Below are positions 6,856 to 14,015 of a DNA stretch of 64,000 bases, one piece after another. A program made the translations under genes and the position numbers. The notes beneath the pieces were generated by a model, which ran no database searches, was not told the DNA's origin, and saw only the letters and a program-made list of their open reading frames with translations. The stretch's first letter is position 1. Each line of letters opens with the position of its first letter. The stretch comes from JADLCX01 sp964630785 (GTDB lineage Bacteria > Planctomycetota > Phycisphaerae > Phycisphaerales > UBA1924), in NCBI GenBank assembly GCA_964630785.1, contig CAZVZG010000010.1:62001-126000 (forward strand). The letters are read 5' to 3'.

Positions 6856-8955
6856 ATGCGCTGGGCACTCGTGCTGGGCGGCTCGTTGGTGATGGGCGCG
6901 TGCGGGGTGCGGGCGAGCGGCCAGGTCACCACGGCCTCGCTCCTGCACGAGATGACCGATTTGTCGAGTCCGGCCCGGTGGCCGTCACCGTCGTACACCT
7001 GCCGGCAGTTCTCCAGTTACGACCGGGCGAGCAAGTCGCCGGAGGACGGTGAGACATGGTTTGCGAACGGCGACGCCGGGCATTTCTTGCGCGTCGAGAC
7101 GATCGGGAAAGTCGAGGACGCCAAGAAGGCGTGGGTGCTGGCGGACATGGAGGGCCCGGGCGCGGTGGTGCGCATCTGGTCGGCCAACCCGCCCGACGGG
7201 GCGACGCTACGGGTGTACGTGGACGACGAAGCCGAGCGGGCCGACGGCCAACCGGTCGTCGAGGCACCGATGGGGGACCTTCTGGGCGGCAAGTGGAAGG
7301 TCGGCGCGCCGCTCTCGCACACAGCCTCGCGCGGGTGGAACCTGTACATGCCGATCCCTTACGCCCAGCGCTGCAAGATCACATGTGATGCGGGCGAGTT
7401 CTACTACCAGGTGAACTACCGCACGTACGAGCCGGGCACGGCCGTCGAGAACCTCGGGCGCGGCGGGTGGGAGGCGCTCAAGGGCGCCATCGAGCGCACC
7501 AACATGGCGCTCAGCACGCCGCCCGCCTTTCCTCCCGCCCCGCCGAACCCGGCGCTCTCGACCCTGCTCGGACCCGGAGGAGAGTGCCGCGTGGGCGACG
7601 GGCCCAGCGAAGAGGGGATTGGGAGTGGAGGGGCGGTCACGCTGCTCAGCGTGCGGATCGCGGCCGACGATCTGGAGGCCGCGCTGCGGTCCACCGTGGT
7701 GGTCGGAACTTTCGACGGCGAGCAGACGATCTGGTGCCCGGTCGGCGACTTCTTTGGTTCGGGCGTGGGGGCCAACGCCTTCCACGACCTCTATCGCGCG
7801 GCCGCGGCCGACGGGTCGTTCGTCTGCCGCTGGGTCATGCCGTACGAGCATTCTTTCGAGATCAAACTCAGAAACCTCGGCAATAAGCCGATCAGGGCGG
7901 ACATGCGATTCGAGCACGACCGCTGGGCTTGGGACGAGCGCTCGATGCACTTCCACGCGACGTGGCGGGACGAGTACCCGATCCACACCCGCGCCGGGCA
8001 CGGAACCGAGGACTGGAACTACGTGAGCATCGACGGCGGGCGCGGCGTGTACGTCGGCGACAACCTCGCCGTGATGAACCCCGTGGGCGACTGGTGGGGC
8101 GAGGGCGACGAGAAGGTCTACGTCGATGGCGAGGCGTTCCCGTCGCACTTCGGCACCGGCACGGAGGACTACTACGGCTATGCGTGGTGCTGCCCGCGTC
8201 CGTTCACCAACCCGTTCCACGCCCAGCCGCGATGCGACGGGTGGAACGGCGGCAAGCGTCCGAGCAACTGGGGCCACACGGCCGTGACCCGCGTGCGGGC
8301 GCTCGACGCGATCCCCTTCACACGATCGTTCCGCTTTGATATGGAGGTGTGGCACTGGGCGGCTTGCGACGTGGAGTACGCCGCGACGACGTACTTTTAC
8401 GCCCGCCCGGGCGCCCATGTGAACCGCCAGCCCGACGAGGCGGGCGCGAGAGCCCCGATTCCGCAACCTCCGGCGCGTGTGCTCCCCATGACGATGCCCG
8501 GCGCGATCGAGTGCGAGTCTCTGCCCGTCGCGGCCAAGTCCGCCGGCGTCGAGGTCGGGCCGCAGGACATGGAGGGATTCGCCAAAGACACCTGGTCGGA
8601 CGGCACGCAGTTGTGGGTGCGGGCGAGGAAGGTCGGAGACTTTGTGGAGATGGACATCCCCGTGCCGGAGTCGATGGCCCATGCGGAATCGGTCACCGTG
8701 ACGCTCCACGCGACCAGGAGCTGGGACTACGGGATTGTGCAGTTCTCGCTCAACGGGACACCCGCGGGCGGGCCGATCGACCTCTTCAGCGGCGAGCACG
8801 GACGAGCGCTCCCGAGCGGGCCGATCGAGCTGGGCAGAGCGACCGCACGAGACGGCAGGGTCCGCCTGCGGGCCGAGGTGGTGGGCGGCAACGAAAAGGC
8901 GAGTCCGCCGCGGGCGTACTTCGGGTTGGATTGTGTGGTGCTGAGGGCGGAGTGA
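6856..8955 (+). CDS. GH172 (DUF2961) family glycoside hydrolase, exported
   Basis: A 699-residue exported protein; the ATG at 6856 has an AGGAGAC ribosome-binding site. The first 23 residues form a signal peptide. Residues about 40-560 contain hallmarks of DUF2961/GH172: acidic and Trp-rich strands, a G-T-E-D-W motif, the FGTGTEDYYGYAW block with PFTNPFHAQP after it, and FRFDMEVWHW. Characterised members act on fructofuranosides or arabinofuranosides (difructose anhydride or D-arabinan degradation). The C-terminal 170 residues look like a beta-sandwich carbohydrate-binding or jelly-roll module (DYGIVQFSLNG). The substrate cannot be assigned here. A hairpin at 8972-9009 follows. Confidence 0.85.
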   Translation: MRWALVLGGSLVMGACGVRASGQVTTASLLHEMTDLSSPARWPSPSYTCRQFSSYDRASKSPEDGETWFANGDAGHFLRVETIGKVEDAKKAWVLADMEGPGAVVRIWSANPPDGATLRVYVDDEAERADGQPVVEAPMGDLLGGKWKVGAPLSHTASRGWNLYMPIPYAQRCKITCDAGEFYYQVNYRTYEPGTAVENLGRGGWEALKGAIERTNMALSTPPAFPPAPPNPALSTLLGPGGECRVGDGPSEEGIGSGGAVTLLSVRIAADDLEAALRSTVVVGTFDGEQTIWCPVGDFFGSGVGANAFHDLYRAAAADGSFVCRWVMPYEHSFEIKLRNLGNKPIRADMRFEHDRWAWDERSMHFHATWRDEYPIHTRAGHGTEDWNYVSIDGGRGVYVGDNLAVMNPVGDWWGEGDEKVYVDGEAFPSHFGTGTEDYYGYAWCCPRPFTNPFHAQPRCDGWNGGKRPSNWGHTAVTRVRALDAIPFTRSFRFDMEVWHWAACDVEYAATTYFYARPGAHVNRQPDEAGARAPIPQPPARVLPMTMPGAIECESLPVAAKSAGVEVGPQDMEGFAKDTWSDGTQLWVRARKVGDFVEMDIPVPESMAHAESVTVTLHATRSWDYGIVQFSLNGTPAGGPIDLFSGEHGRALPSGPIELGRATARDGRVRLRAEVVGGNEKASPPRAYFGLDCVVLRAE

Positions 8956-8971
8956 AAGAGCGCGCCGGGTG

Positions 8972-9009
8972 CCACGGCGAGACCGCCGCGCCGGGCGGTG
9001 TCGCCGTGG
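8972..9009 (+). terminator. GC-rich hairpin after the GH172 gene
   Basis: Bases 8972-8987 (ccacggcgagaccgcc) pair with 8994-9009 at 15 of 16 positions around a 6-base loop, 16 bases past the stop codon. There is no U-tract, so it may instead protect the 3' end. Confidence 0.5.
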
Positions 9010-9059
9010 TGAACCGCCCACCTCATGCCGATACTCGATGATCCTTTCGTGTGTCTCCG

Positions 9060-9095
9060 CACGTTGTGCATGCGCGGAGCCGCGTGCACAACGTG
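9060..9095. repeat. Perfect inverted repeat in the intergenic region
   Basis: CACGTTGTGCA (9060-9070) is matched exactly by TGCACAACGTG (9085-9095), with a GC-rich centre that can itself pair. It sits alone between the GH172 gene and the pseudopilin gene. Operator, attenuator and transcript-end hairpin are all possible. Confidence 0.55.
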
Positions 9096-9307
9096 ACGCC
9101 CGGCGTTGGCGTGCAGCGCGGCGTTGGCTGGGTGATGGATTGAGCGTTGCGCCGCGTGAATAGTGGGCGATTCGGTGGCTCTGTGAGCGCGTGCCCCCTC
9201 CCCGCCACCCCCCTCCATACCACCTATGAGGTGGGTGTCATCCCCTAACCAGACGGCGTGCAGCGCCATCTTCGTGCTCAAAATAATTCTAGAATTTCTT
9301 GCGATTA

Positions 9308-9323
9308 GGGGGGGGGGGGGGGG
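9308..9323 (+). repeat. Poly-G tract upstream of the pseudopilin gene
   Basis: Sixteen consecutive G residues lie 36 bases before the ATG at 9360. Long homopolymers in promoter or leader regions are prone to slippage. The stretch just upstream (aaaataattctagaattt) is AT-rich and could be part of a promoter. Confidence 0.8.
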
Positions 9324-9359
9324 CTTGCGTGGGCGTGCGTTCGGGCGTAGTCTCTGCTC

Positions 9360-10046
9360 ATGACCGCTGTCGGGTCGAGCTTCCGCCGGGGTTTCACGCT
9401 CATCGAGGTGATCGTGGTGGTCGGCATCATCGCGGTGCTCGTCGGACTGTTGATGCCGGCGTACGAGGGCGGGATGTTCCAGGCGCGGATGAACGCTTCG
9501 GCCTCGCACCTTCGACAGATGGCGACGCTGATCAACCTGTATGCACAGGACACGAAGCAGGTGTTTCCCATCGGTGACGGAAACGCGCTGCGAAGCGTGC
9601 ATGAGTGGGATAGACCGTTGGTAGCGCACGGCTTGTTACAGAGCTTGCAGGAGGCCGATCCGAAGGGGTATCGGGACGTAGGCTTCAACACATATGCCCT
9701 GACTGTTGGCGTGCAGGCGGATCCAAAGTATCTTGTGCGCGGCCATACTCTCCCCGGGGAAGAACTGGCCAGCCGCGCGGTCCGAACCGACGAAGTGCTC
9801 TACCCCAGCTCAAAGGGGCTGATCAACCAATACAAAGTCCCCTACGCGCCCGGCGGCCCCACGTTGTGGGCGGGTGGGCCTGCGGTACCTGCGCCGGTGA
9901 TCTTTGTGGATGGGAGCGGCGAGATTGCGCCCTGGACTAAGTATCGGTGCGAACTGCGTCCCAGTGGCGATATCCTTATCGAAGATGGAGTTGGATGGCC
10001 GGTGTTTGTGGGGTGGGGAGGATACAAATCACGGGACAAGAAATGA
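9360..10046 (+). CDS. Type II secretion/type IV pilus-like pseudopilin
   Basis: A 228-residue protein with the class III prepilin signal: a short basic leader, then G|FTLIEVIVVVGIIAVLVGLL, with E5 of the mature protein conserved. A prepilin peptidase would cut before F12. The C-terminal part ends with strands near VIFVDGSGEIAP, recalling planctomycete DUF1559-type pseudopilins. It starts a co-oriented cluster with the 12-Cys protein, a two-anchor protein and a MauE-like protein. The 16-G tract just upstream may affect expression. It is likely periplasmic and inner-membrane anchored. Confidence 0.8.
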   Translation: MTAVGSSFRRGFTLIEVIVVVGIIAVLVGLLMPAYEGGMFQARMNASASHLRQMATLINLYAQDTKQVFPIGDGNALRSVHEWDRPLVAHGLLQSLQEADPKGYRDVGFNTYALTVGVQADPKYLVRGHTLPGEELASRAVRTDEVLYPSSKGLINQYKVPYAPGGPTLWAGGPAVPAPVIFVDGSGEIAPWTKYRCELRPSGDILIEDGVGWPVFVGWGGYKSRDKK

Positions 10047-10071
10047 GTCCCCACTAACGGAGAAGCAGACG

Positions 10072-10530
10072 ATGCGATTGACGAATATCGCGGCCAAGTG
10101 GATCTGTGTCGGGATCGCCACGGGGTCTCTGGCGATCATGGCCGGTGCGGGAAAGTGCTGTCAGTACTTTTATTCTCTCACGGACAGTCCCGATGCCTTC
10201 GGTGACCCGGCGACATGCCAGGCGGGGAAGACGGTGTGCCAGTGTGAGAAGGAAGCTGTGAGCGTCCCGGCAAACGAGCAGGGGTGGACGAACAACGGGT
10301 ATCGTTTGGCCGAGTGCTACTGTTACCTGAGTTCGGACCCTTTGGATTATCTCCACACGGACTGTGGGAGCGACCCGGGAGTGGGCTGGACACCGTTGTG
10401 GCCGCCACTGAACCCCAACTCAAGCCCTCCCATCTGTTGTTGGGTGAATACCTTTCATAAGCCGTTGGTGAGGGTGACGCAGGGATTCCAGATTGATGAC
10501 TGCGGTACTCCGACATGTAAGGTCCACTAA
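10072..10530 (+). CDS. Secreted 12-cysteine protein
   Basis: A 152-residue protein; the ATG at 10072 follows ggagaagcagacg. The signal peptide (to about residue 30) has a hydrophobic core ICVGIATGSLAIMAGAG. The mature part has 12 cysteines in about 120 residues: pairs CC at the start and near PICCWV, C-x-C in VCQC and ECYC, and four single. This implies up to six disulfides. It lies 25 bases after the pseudopilin gene and two genes before the MauE-like gene, whose family supports disulfide-rich protein maturation. I do not recognise the family; the cysteine count resembles methylamine dehydrogenase light chain, but no clear alignment is visible. Confidence 0.7.
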   Translation: MRLTNIAAKWICVGIATGSLAIMAGAGKCCQYFYSLTDSPDAFGDPATCQAGKTVCQCEKEAVSVPANEQGWTNNGYRLAECYCYLSSDPLDYLHTDCGSDPGVGWTPLWPPLNPNSSPPICCWVNTFHKPLVRVTQGFQIDDCGTPTCKVH

Positions 10531-10545
10531 CGCGGCGTGGAGTAT

Positions 10546-11556
10546 ATGGTGACTGCTCGAAAGTACTTGCTCTGGATGGTGGTCGTCGTGCTGTGCCCCG
10601 GTGCGTTGTTGTCGATCGCGATGGCAGAGCCACCCGCCCCCGACGAAGTCCGGTCGCTCGTCGCGACCCTGCAGGCTGCGGACGGATCGGAGCCGACATT
10701 CGTGGCTGAATGGAACATGCCGCGTTCCGAGGACGTGCTGACGATCGGGTATTCGCCTAAGACGGGAGCGTGTTTCAGGGCCACGGGCAAGGTACATCTG
10801 CTCCTGAGGACGCCGGACGGCCGGGAGTTCGCCAGGATCCCGCCGGCGCCGATCCGCTTTTCGCAACGACATGGTCAGCCCAGTCCGGAGAGTGGTGGGC
10901 CGATCGCATCGGACCAGGAACCATTACTGAAACTCCTTCCGCACGGGCCGCGGACGGAGCCCAGCATCTACGCGGTCCCTCTCGCGGTTCCGCAGTCGTT
11001 GCGCCGGGCGATCTGGCGGTCGCCGGAGGCCATCGAATCGATCGAGCGGTTGGATGACGGTGGCTTCCGTGTAGAAGCCTCGATCGTGGGCGAGGTTTTG
11101 GCGCCCGCGTCGGCCAGCGCCACCACATCCGCTGCCCCATCAGGCAACCCCGTCGCCAACGCCATACCCAGATCCCTGACGGTCTGGTTCGATCGTGACG
11201 CTCGCGTGGTCAAGTGGTCGGTGACGGGGTACGAAAGGCCCGTGGTGCCGACCTACGCGGAGATGGGCGGCATCCATCTGCCAACAGGTGAAACGAACGG
11301 CGACTGGCGGCTCCGCATGGCCCGGCCCGTCACCATCCCCGATGAGCAGTTCTTTGATCCGGACGCCGTTGTGAAACTGGTCGCGGCGGTCGCGCCCGCG
11401 CGCGTTACGCTCGAGCCCGACGGCCGCACGCTCGCCGAGGTCGCGGGGATCGGTCAGCCCGTGACCACCCGCACCACGCGCTCGTGGGCGTTCATCGTCG
11501 TGGGGGTCTTGGTCATCGTCGTGGGAGTTGTGGCATGGTTGCGCCGGCGCGCGTGA
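10546..11556 (+). CDS. Exported protein with N- and C-terminal membrane segments, unknown function
   Basis: 336 residues from the ATG at 10546; an in-frame GTG at 10537 is an alternative. The N-terminus (YLLWMVVVVLCPGALLSIAM) is a signal peptide or anchor. The middle is an extracytoplasmic beta-rich domain, and the end is one transmembrane helix followed by L-R-R-R-A. The middle contains strands like RSLTVWFDRDARVVKWSVTG, as in periplasmic outer-membrane-lipoprotein-like sensors, but I can assign no family. The 3' end overlaps the MauE-like gene by 22 bases, indicating translational coupling. Confidence 0.65.
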   Translation: MVTARKYLLWMVVVVLCPGALLSIAMAEPPAPDEVRSLVATLQAADGSEPTFVAEWNMPRSEDVLTIGYSPKTGACFRATGKVHLLLRTPDGREFARIPPAPIRFSQRHGQPSPESGGPIASDQEPLLKLLPHGPRTEPSIYAVPLAVPQSLRRAIWRSPEAIESIERLDDGGFRVEASIVGEVLAPASASATTSAAPSGNPVANAIPRSLTVWFDRDARVVKWSVTGYERPVVPTYAEMGGIHLPTGETNGDWRLRMARPVTIPDEQFFDPDAVVKLVAAVAPARVTLEPDGRTLAEVAGIGQPVTTRTTRSWAFIVVGVLVIVVGVVAWLRRRA

Positions 11557-12068
11557 AACCCTCGGCGATACGGACCATCGCGCGGCTGATCGTGTGCGCG
11601 ATGGCCCTGGTTTTCGTGTTCTCCGCCGCGATGAAGGTGTTGGACCCGGCCCACTTCCGCGACGCGGTTCGTGAGCAGGGCGTCGTCCCTTCGGCGTATG
11701 TCTCGCTCGCGGCGTGGGGTTTCACGGCCGTCGAAGGGTTCTGCGGCCTGCTGGCCCTCTACGCCGTGCTGGTCGATCGGCGTGCGCCCTCCCCCCTCAC
11801 CCCCCCGTGGGCCGCGCGCGGGCTGGCACTGCTCTTCGCGATCATCGCGGCCTACGCCGCGGTGCTGGTGGTGCAACCCCCGCCCAAGCCGACCTCCTGC
11901 GGTTGCGGCTTGTCCACGCTGCCGGTGGATTCGTGGCTGCCGATCCTCGTCCGCAGCGTGGCGGGCGGCGCCGCGCTCCTGGCAATGTCGTTTCTGCTGC
12001 GTCCTCAGCCGGATGGAACGACTGAACCGGTCTGCGAGCCGATGACGCCGGCGGTGGTGGAGGCGTAG
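11535..12068 (+). CDS. MauE/DoxX-like redox-associated membrane protein
   Basis: 177 residues from the ATG at 11535, overlapping the previous gene by 22 bases. Four hydrophobic segments are visible (about residues 14-35, 55-80, 90-110 and 135-155). Between the third and fourth lies TSCGCG, matching the C-G-C motif of the MauE/MethE group. MauE is needed, with MauD, for disulfide formation in methylamine dehydrogenase. The 12-Cys protein two genes upstream is a plausible client. No MauD-like thioredoxin is in this window. Assignment rests on topology plus the Cys motif. Confidence 0.65.
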   Translation: MVAPARVKPSAIRTIARLIVCAMALVFVFSAAMKVLDPAHFRDAVREQGVVPSAYVSLAAWGFTAVEGFCGLLALYAVLVDRRAPSPLTPPWAARGLALLFAIIAAYAAVLVVQPPPKPTSCGCGLSTLPVDSWLPILVRSVAGGAALLAMSFLLRPQPDGTTEPVCEPMTPAVVEA

Positions 12069-12120
12069 GGGGCGGCGGGCCGCGTTCGAGTGCGAACTGG
12101 TTACCGCGGGGTGGCCGATC

Positions 12121-12157
12121 GCCCTCCCCCCGGCCCCCTCCCGCTGGGAGGGGGAGC
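12121..12157 (+). repeat. 37-bp G/C-rich palindromic element, copy 1
   Basis: Core CCCCCTCCCGCTGGGAGGGGG, preceded by gccctccccccgg... The 37 bases match 20397-20433 (minus strand) at 36 of 37 positions. It ends 16 bases before the ubiX ATG. Confidence 0.8.
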
Positions 12158-12173
12158 AATACCCTATCCGGTC

Positions 12174-12905
12174 ATGGTCACACGCACCGCCGTTCCCGGT
12201 CCGCCGATCGAGCATTCTGCCGATGGCCGCCTGCCCCCTTCGCGCCCGCGAAGGTTTGTCGTGGGCATCACCGGCGCCAGCGGCGCGGCGTACGCGCTGC
12301 GCTTGCTCGTACTGCTGCTGAGCGCGGATACGGCAGGCGGTGGTGGGGGAGTGGAAGTCCATCTCGTCGTCAGCGAGTACGGGCGTCGCCTGCTCTTTGA
12401 GGAAGCAGGGGTGGGCACGCTTGACGCGGCCTCGCTCTGCCCGGGGCTCGCGGACGCGAACGCGGCGGCACGCCTGATCGTCCACCCCAACAAGGACGTC
12501 GGCGCGGTGATCGCCAGTGGGAGTTTCATGCACGATGGGATGGTGGTGATGCCGTGCTCAAGCACAACGCTGGGCGCGATCGCGACCGGGAGCGGGAGCA
12601 ACCTGCTCACGCGTGCGGCGATGGTCTGCCTGAAGGAGCGCCGGCCGCTGATCCTGTGCCACCGCGAGACGCCGCTGAGCCTGATCGACATCGAAAACAT
12701 GCGCACGCTCACGCTCGCGGGCGCGATCGTGTGCCCGACGAACCCCGGCTTTTACCTCAACCCCCGCCGCGTGGAAGATCTGGTGGACTTCATGGCGGGT
12801 AAGGTGCTCGACCTGCTGAAGATTGAACACTCATTGAACACGCGTTGGGAGGACGCCGCGGCGGGGCGGAGGTCGGGACGGGCGACGCAACAGCCGTTGT
12901 GTTGA
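12174..12905 (+). CDS. ubiX: Flavin prenyltransferase UbiX
   Basis: 243 residues. UbiX prenylates FMN with dimethylallyl phosphate to make the cofactor of UbiD-type decarboxylases. The FMN-binding start VVGITGASGAAYALRLL (from about residue 29), the VVSEYGRRLL strand, SGSFMHDGMVVMPCSSTTLG, GSGSNLLTRAAMV, and the C-terminal NPGFYLNP block are all present. The N-terminus is about 25 residues longer than usual and Pro-rich, and the C-terminus carries a short tail. A palindromic element (12121-12157) sits directly upstream. No ubiD homologue is in the window. Confidence 0.93.
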   Translation: MVTRTAVPGPPIEHSADGRLPPSRPRRFVVGITGASGAAYALRLLVLLLSADTAGGGGGVEVHLVVSEYGRRLLFEEAGVGTLDAASLCPGLADANAAARLIVHPNKDVGAVIASGSFMHDGMVVMPCSSTTLGAIATGSGSNLLTRAAMVCLKERRPLILCHRETPLSLIDIENMRTLTLAGAIVCPTNPGFYLNPRRVEDLVDFMAGKVLDLLKIEHSLNTRWEDAAAGRRSGRATQQPLC

Positions 12906-12965
12906 ACGCCGCGGGCTCGATGGGGAGGAGTGGGCTTGCGTCCGGAGCCGTTACACTCGGCCGCG

Positions 12966-13865
12966 ATGACCGACGACGGCACGTATCCGTTGGCGGAGGA
13001 GCCCCCGCCGCCGCCCCCGCTCTGGCCCGACGTCGTGCCCGACGGCCCGACGTGCCGGCGCTGTGGGTATGCACTCAAGGGCCTGCCGATGAAAGGGCAG
13101 TGCCCCGAGTGCGCCCTGCCGGTGACCCGTTCGCTCCGCGGCAACCTGCTCGAATACTCGAACCCGGCGTACGTGCAGCGGCTGGCGTCGGGCGCGCTGC
13201 TGGTGGAGATGGCGATCGTCGGTTTCTGCGCCGTGCCGATCGGCGGGATTGCGGCCCTGGTCATCGGCGGGGCGATGTCGATCTCCGGTTCCGCGATCGA
13301 TGCGATCGGGGCGCTCGCCGCGATCGTGTCGGTCGTGGCGTCGATCTTCGGTCTGCTCGGGCTGTTCGTTCTCACGTCGCGCGATCCCGCGTTCGTCGGC
13401 CCGGACGAGTCGGACCGGTCGCGGCTGGCGACGCGCTGGGCGACGGTGGTGTGCGCCGCCTCATGGGCCTGTGCCGCGACGGTCTCGATGCTGCCCACCG
13501 TCGCCGCCTTCGCGCCGGCGAAGTTCTCCGTGTTGATGAGCCTGAGCAGCCTGACCGCGGTGACGGCGCTGTCGGTGCAGATCATCGCGTCGCTCTTCTA
13601 CCTTCGTCACCTGGCGACCCGACTTCCGGACTCCGCGCTCCAGGCACGGATCGCGGCGAGCAAGAAGCTCGCGGTGATCGCGCTGGTCTGTACCATTGCC
13701 ACCGTGCTGACCGGGGTGCTCCTGATGGGCTGTGTGGGCTTGCTCATGGGCCTGGTCTCGTTGGTGCTGCTGCTGGCGCTGGTGGTCCACTACGCCCACG
13801 CGATTGACGCGGTGCGCCGGCGCCTCGCATCGATCGCGCGGGCTCAGGCGCGAGCGGCCAACTGA
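12966..13865 (+). CDS. Multi-pass membrane protein with N-terminal zinc ribbon
   Basis: 299 residues from the ATG at 12966. After a Pro-rich start, residues about 30-55 carry a zinc ribbon (CRRCGYALKGLPMKGQCPEC) of a kind common in planctomycete membrane proteins. Five or six hydrophobic segments follow between residues about 75 and 290, ending in a basic helix. There is no signal peptide. The function is unknown. The gene follows ubiX by 60 bases and is convergent with dnaE; the palindrome at 13898-13982 separates them. Confidence 0.75.
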   Translation: MTDDGTYPLAEEPPPPPPLWPDVVPDGPTCRRCGYALKGLPMKGQCPECALPVTRSLRGNLLEYSNPAYVQRLASGALLVEMAIVGFCAVPIGGIAALVIGGAMSISGSAIDAIGALAAIVSVVASIFGLLGLFVLTSRDPAFVGPDESDRSRLATRWATVVCAASWACAATVSMLPTVAAFAPAKFSVLMSLSSLTAVTALSVQIIASLFYLRHLATRLPDSALQARIAASKKLAVIALVCTIATVLTGVLLMGCVGLLMGLVSLVLLLALVVHYAHAIDAVRRRLASIARAQARAAN

Positions 13866-13897
13866 ATCGGCGCATCCTCGTGGTCCTGATCCTGTGG

Positions 13898-13982
13898 TTC
13901 ACCGCGGAGGCGCGGATCTCGCGGAGCAGAGTCATCGAATCAGCATGGCCCTCTCCGCGAACTCCGCGTCTCCGCGGTGAAA
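13898..13982. repeat. Palindromic repeat between convergent genes
   Basis: TTCACCGCGGAGGCGCGGATC and the following bases (13898-13925) are complementary, with few mismatches, to 13950-13982, which ends TCTCCGCGGTGAA. It lies exactly between the stops of the zinc-ribbon membrane gene (13865) and dnaE (14016). It could act as a two-way terminator and resembles the other GGAG/CTCC-rich intergenic repeats here. Confidence 0.7.
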
Positions 13983-14015
13983 GGTGCAGCGCCCAGCGCG
14001 TCACGCGCTCGACAC

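Noticed and set aside
10072..10530. Methylamine dehydrogenase light chain
   Set aside because: The count of 12 Cys is similar, but no aligned Trp pair or spacing is convincing, and no heavy-chain gene is in the window.
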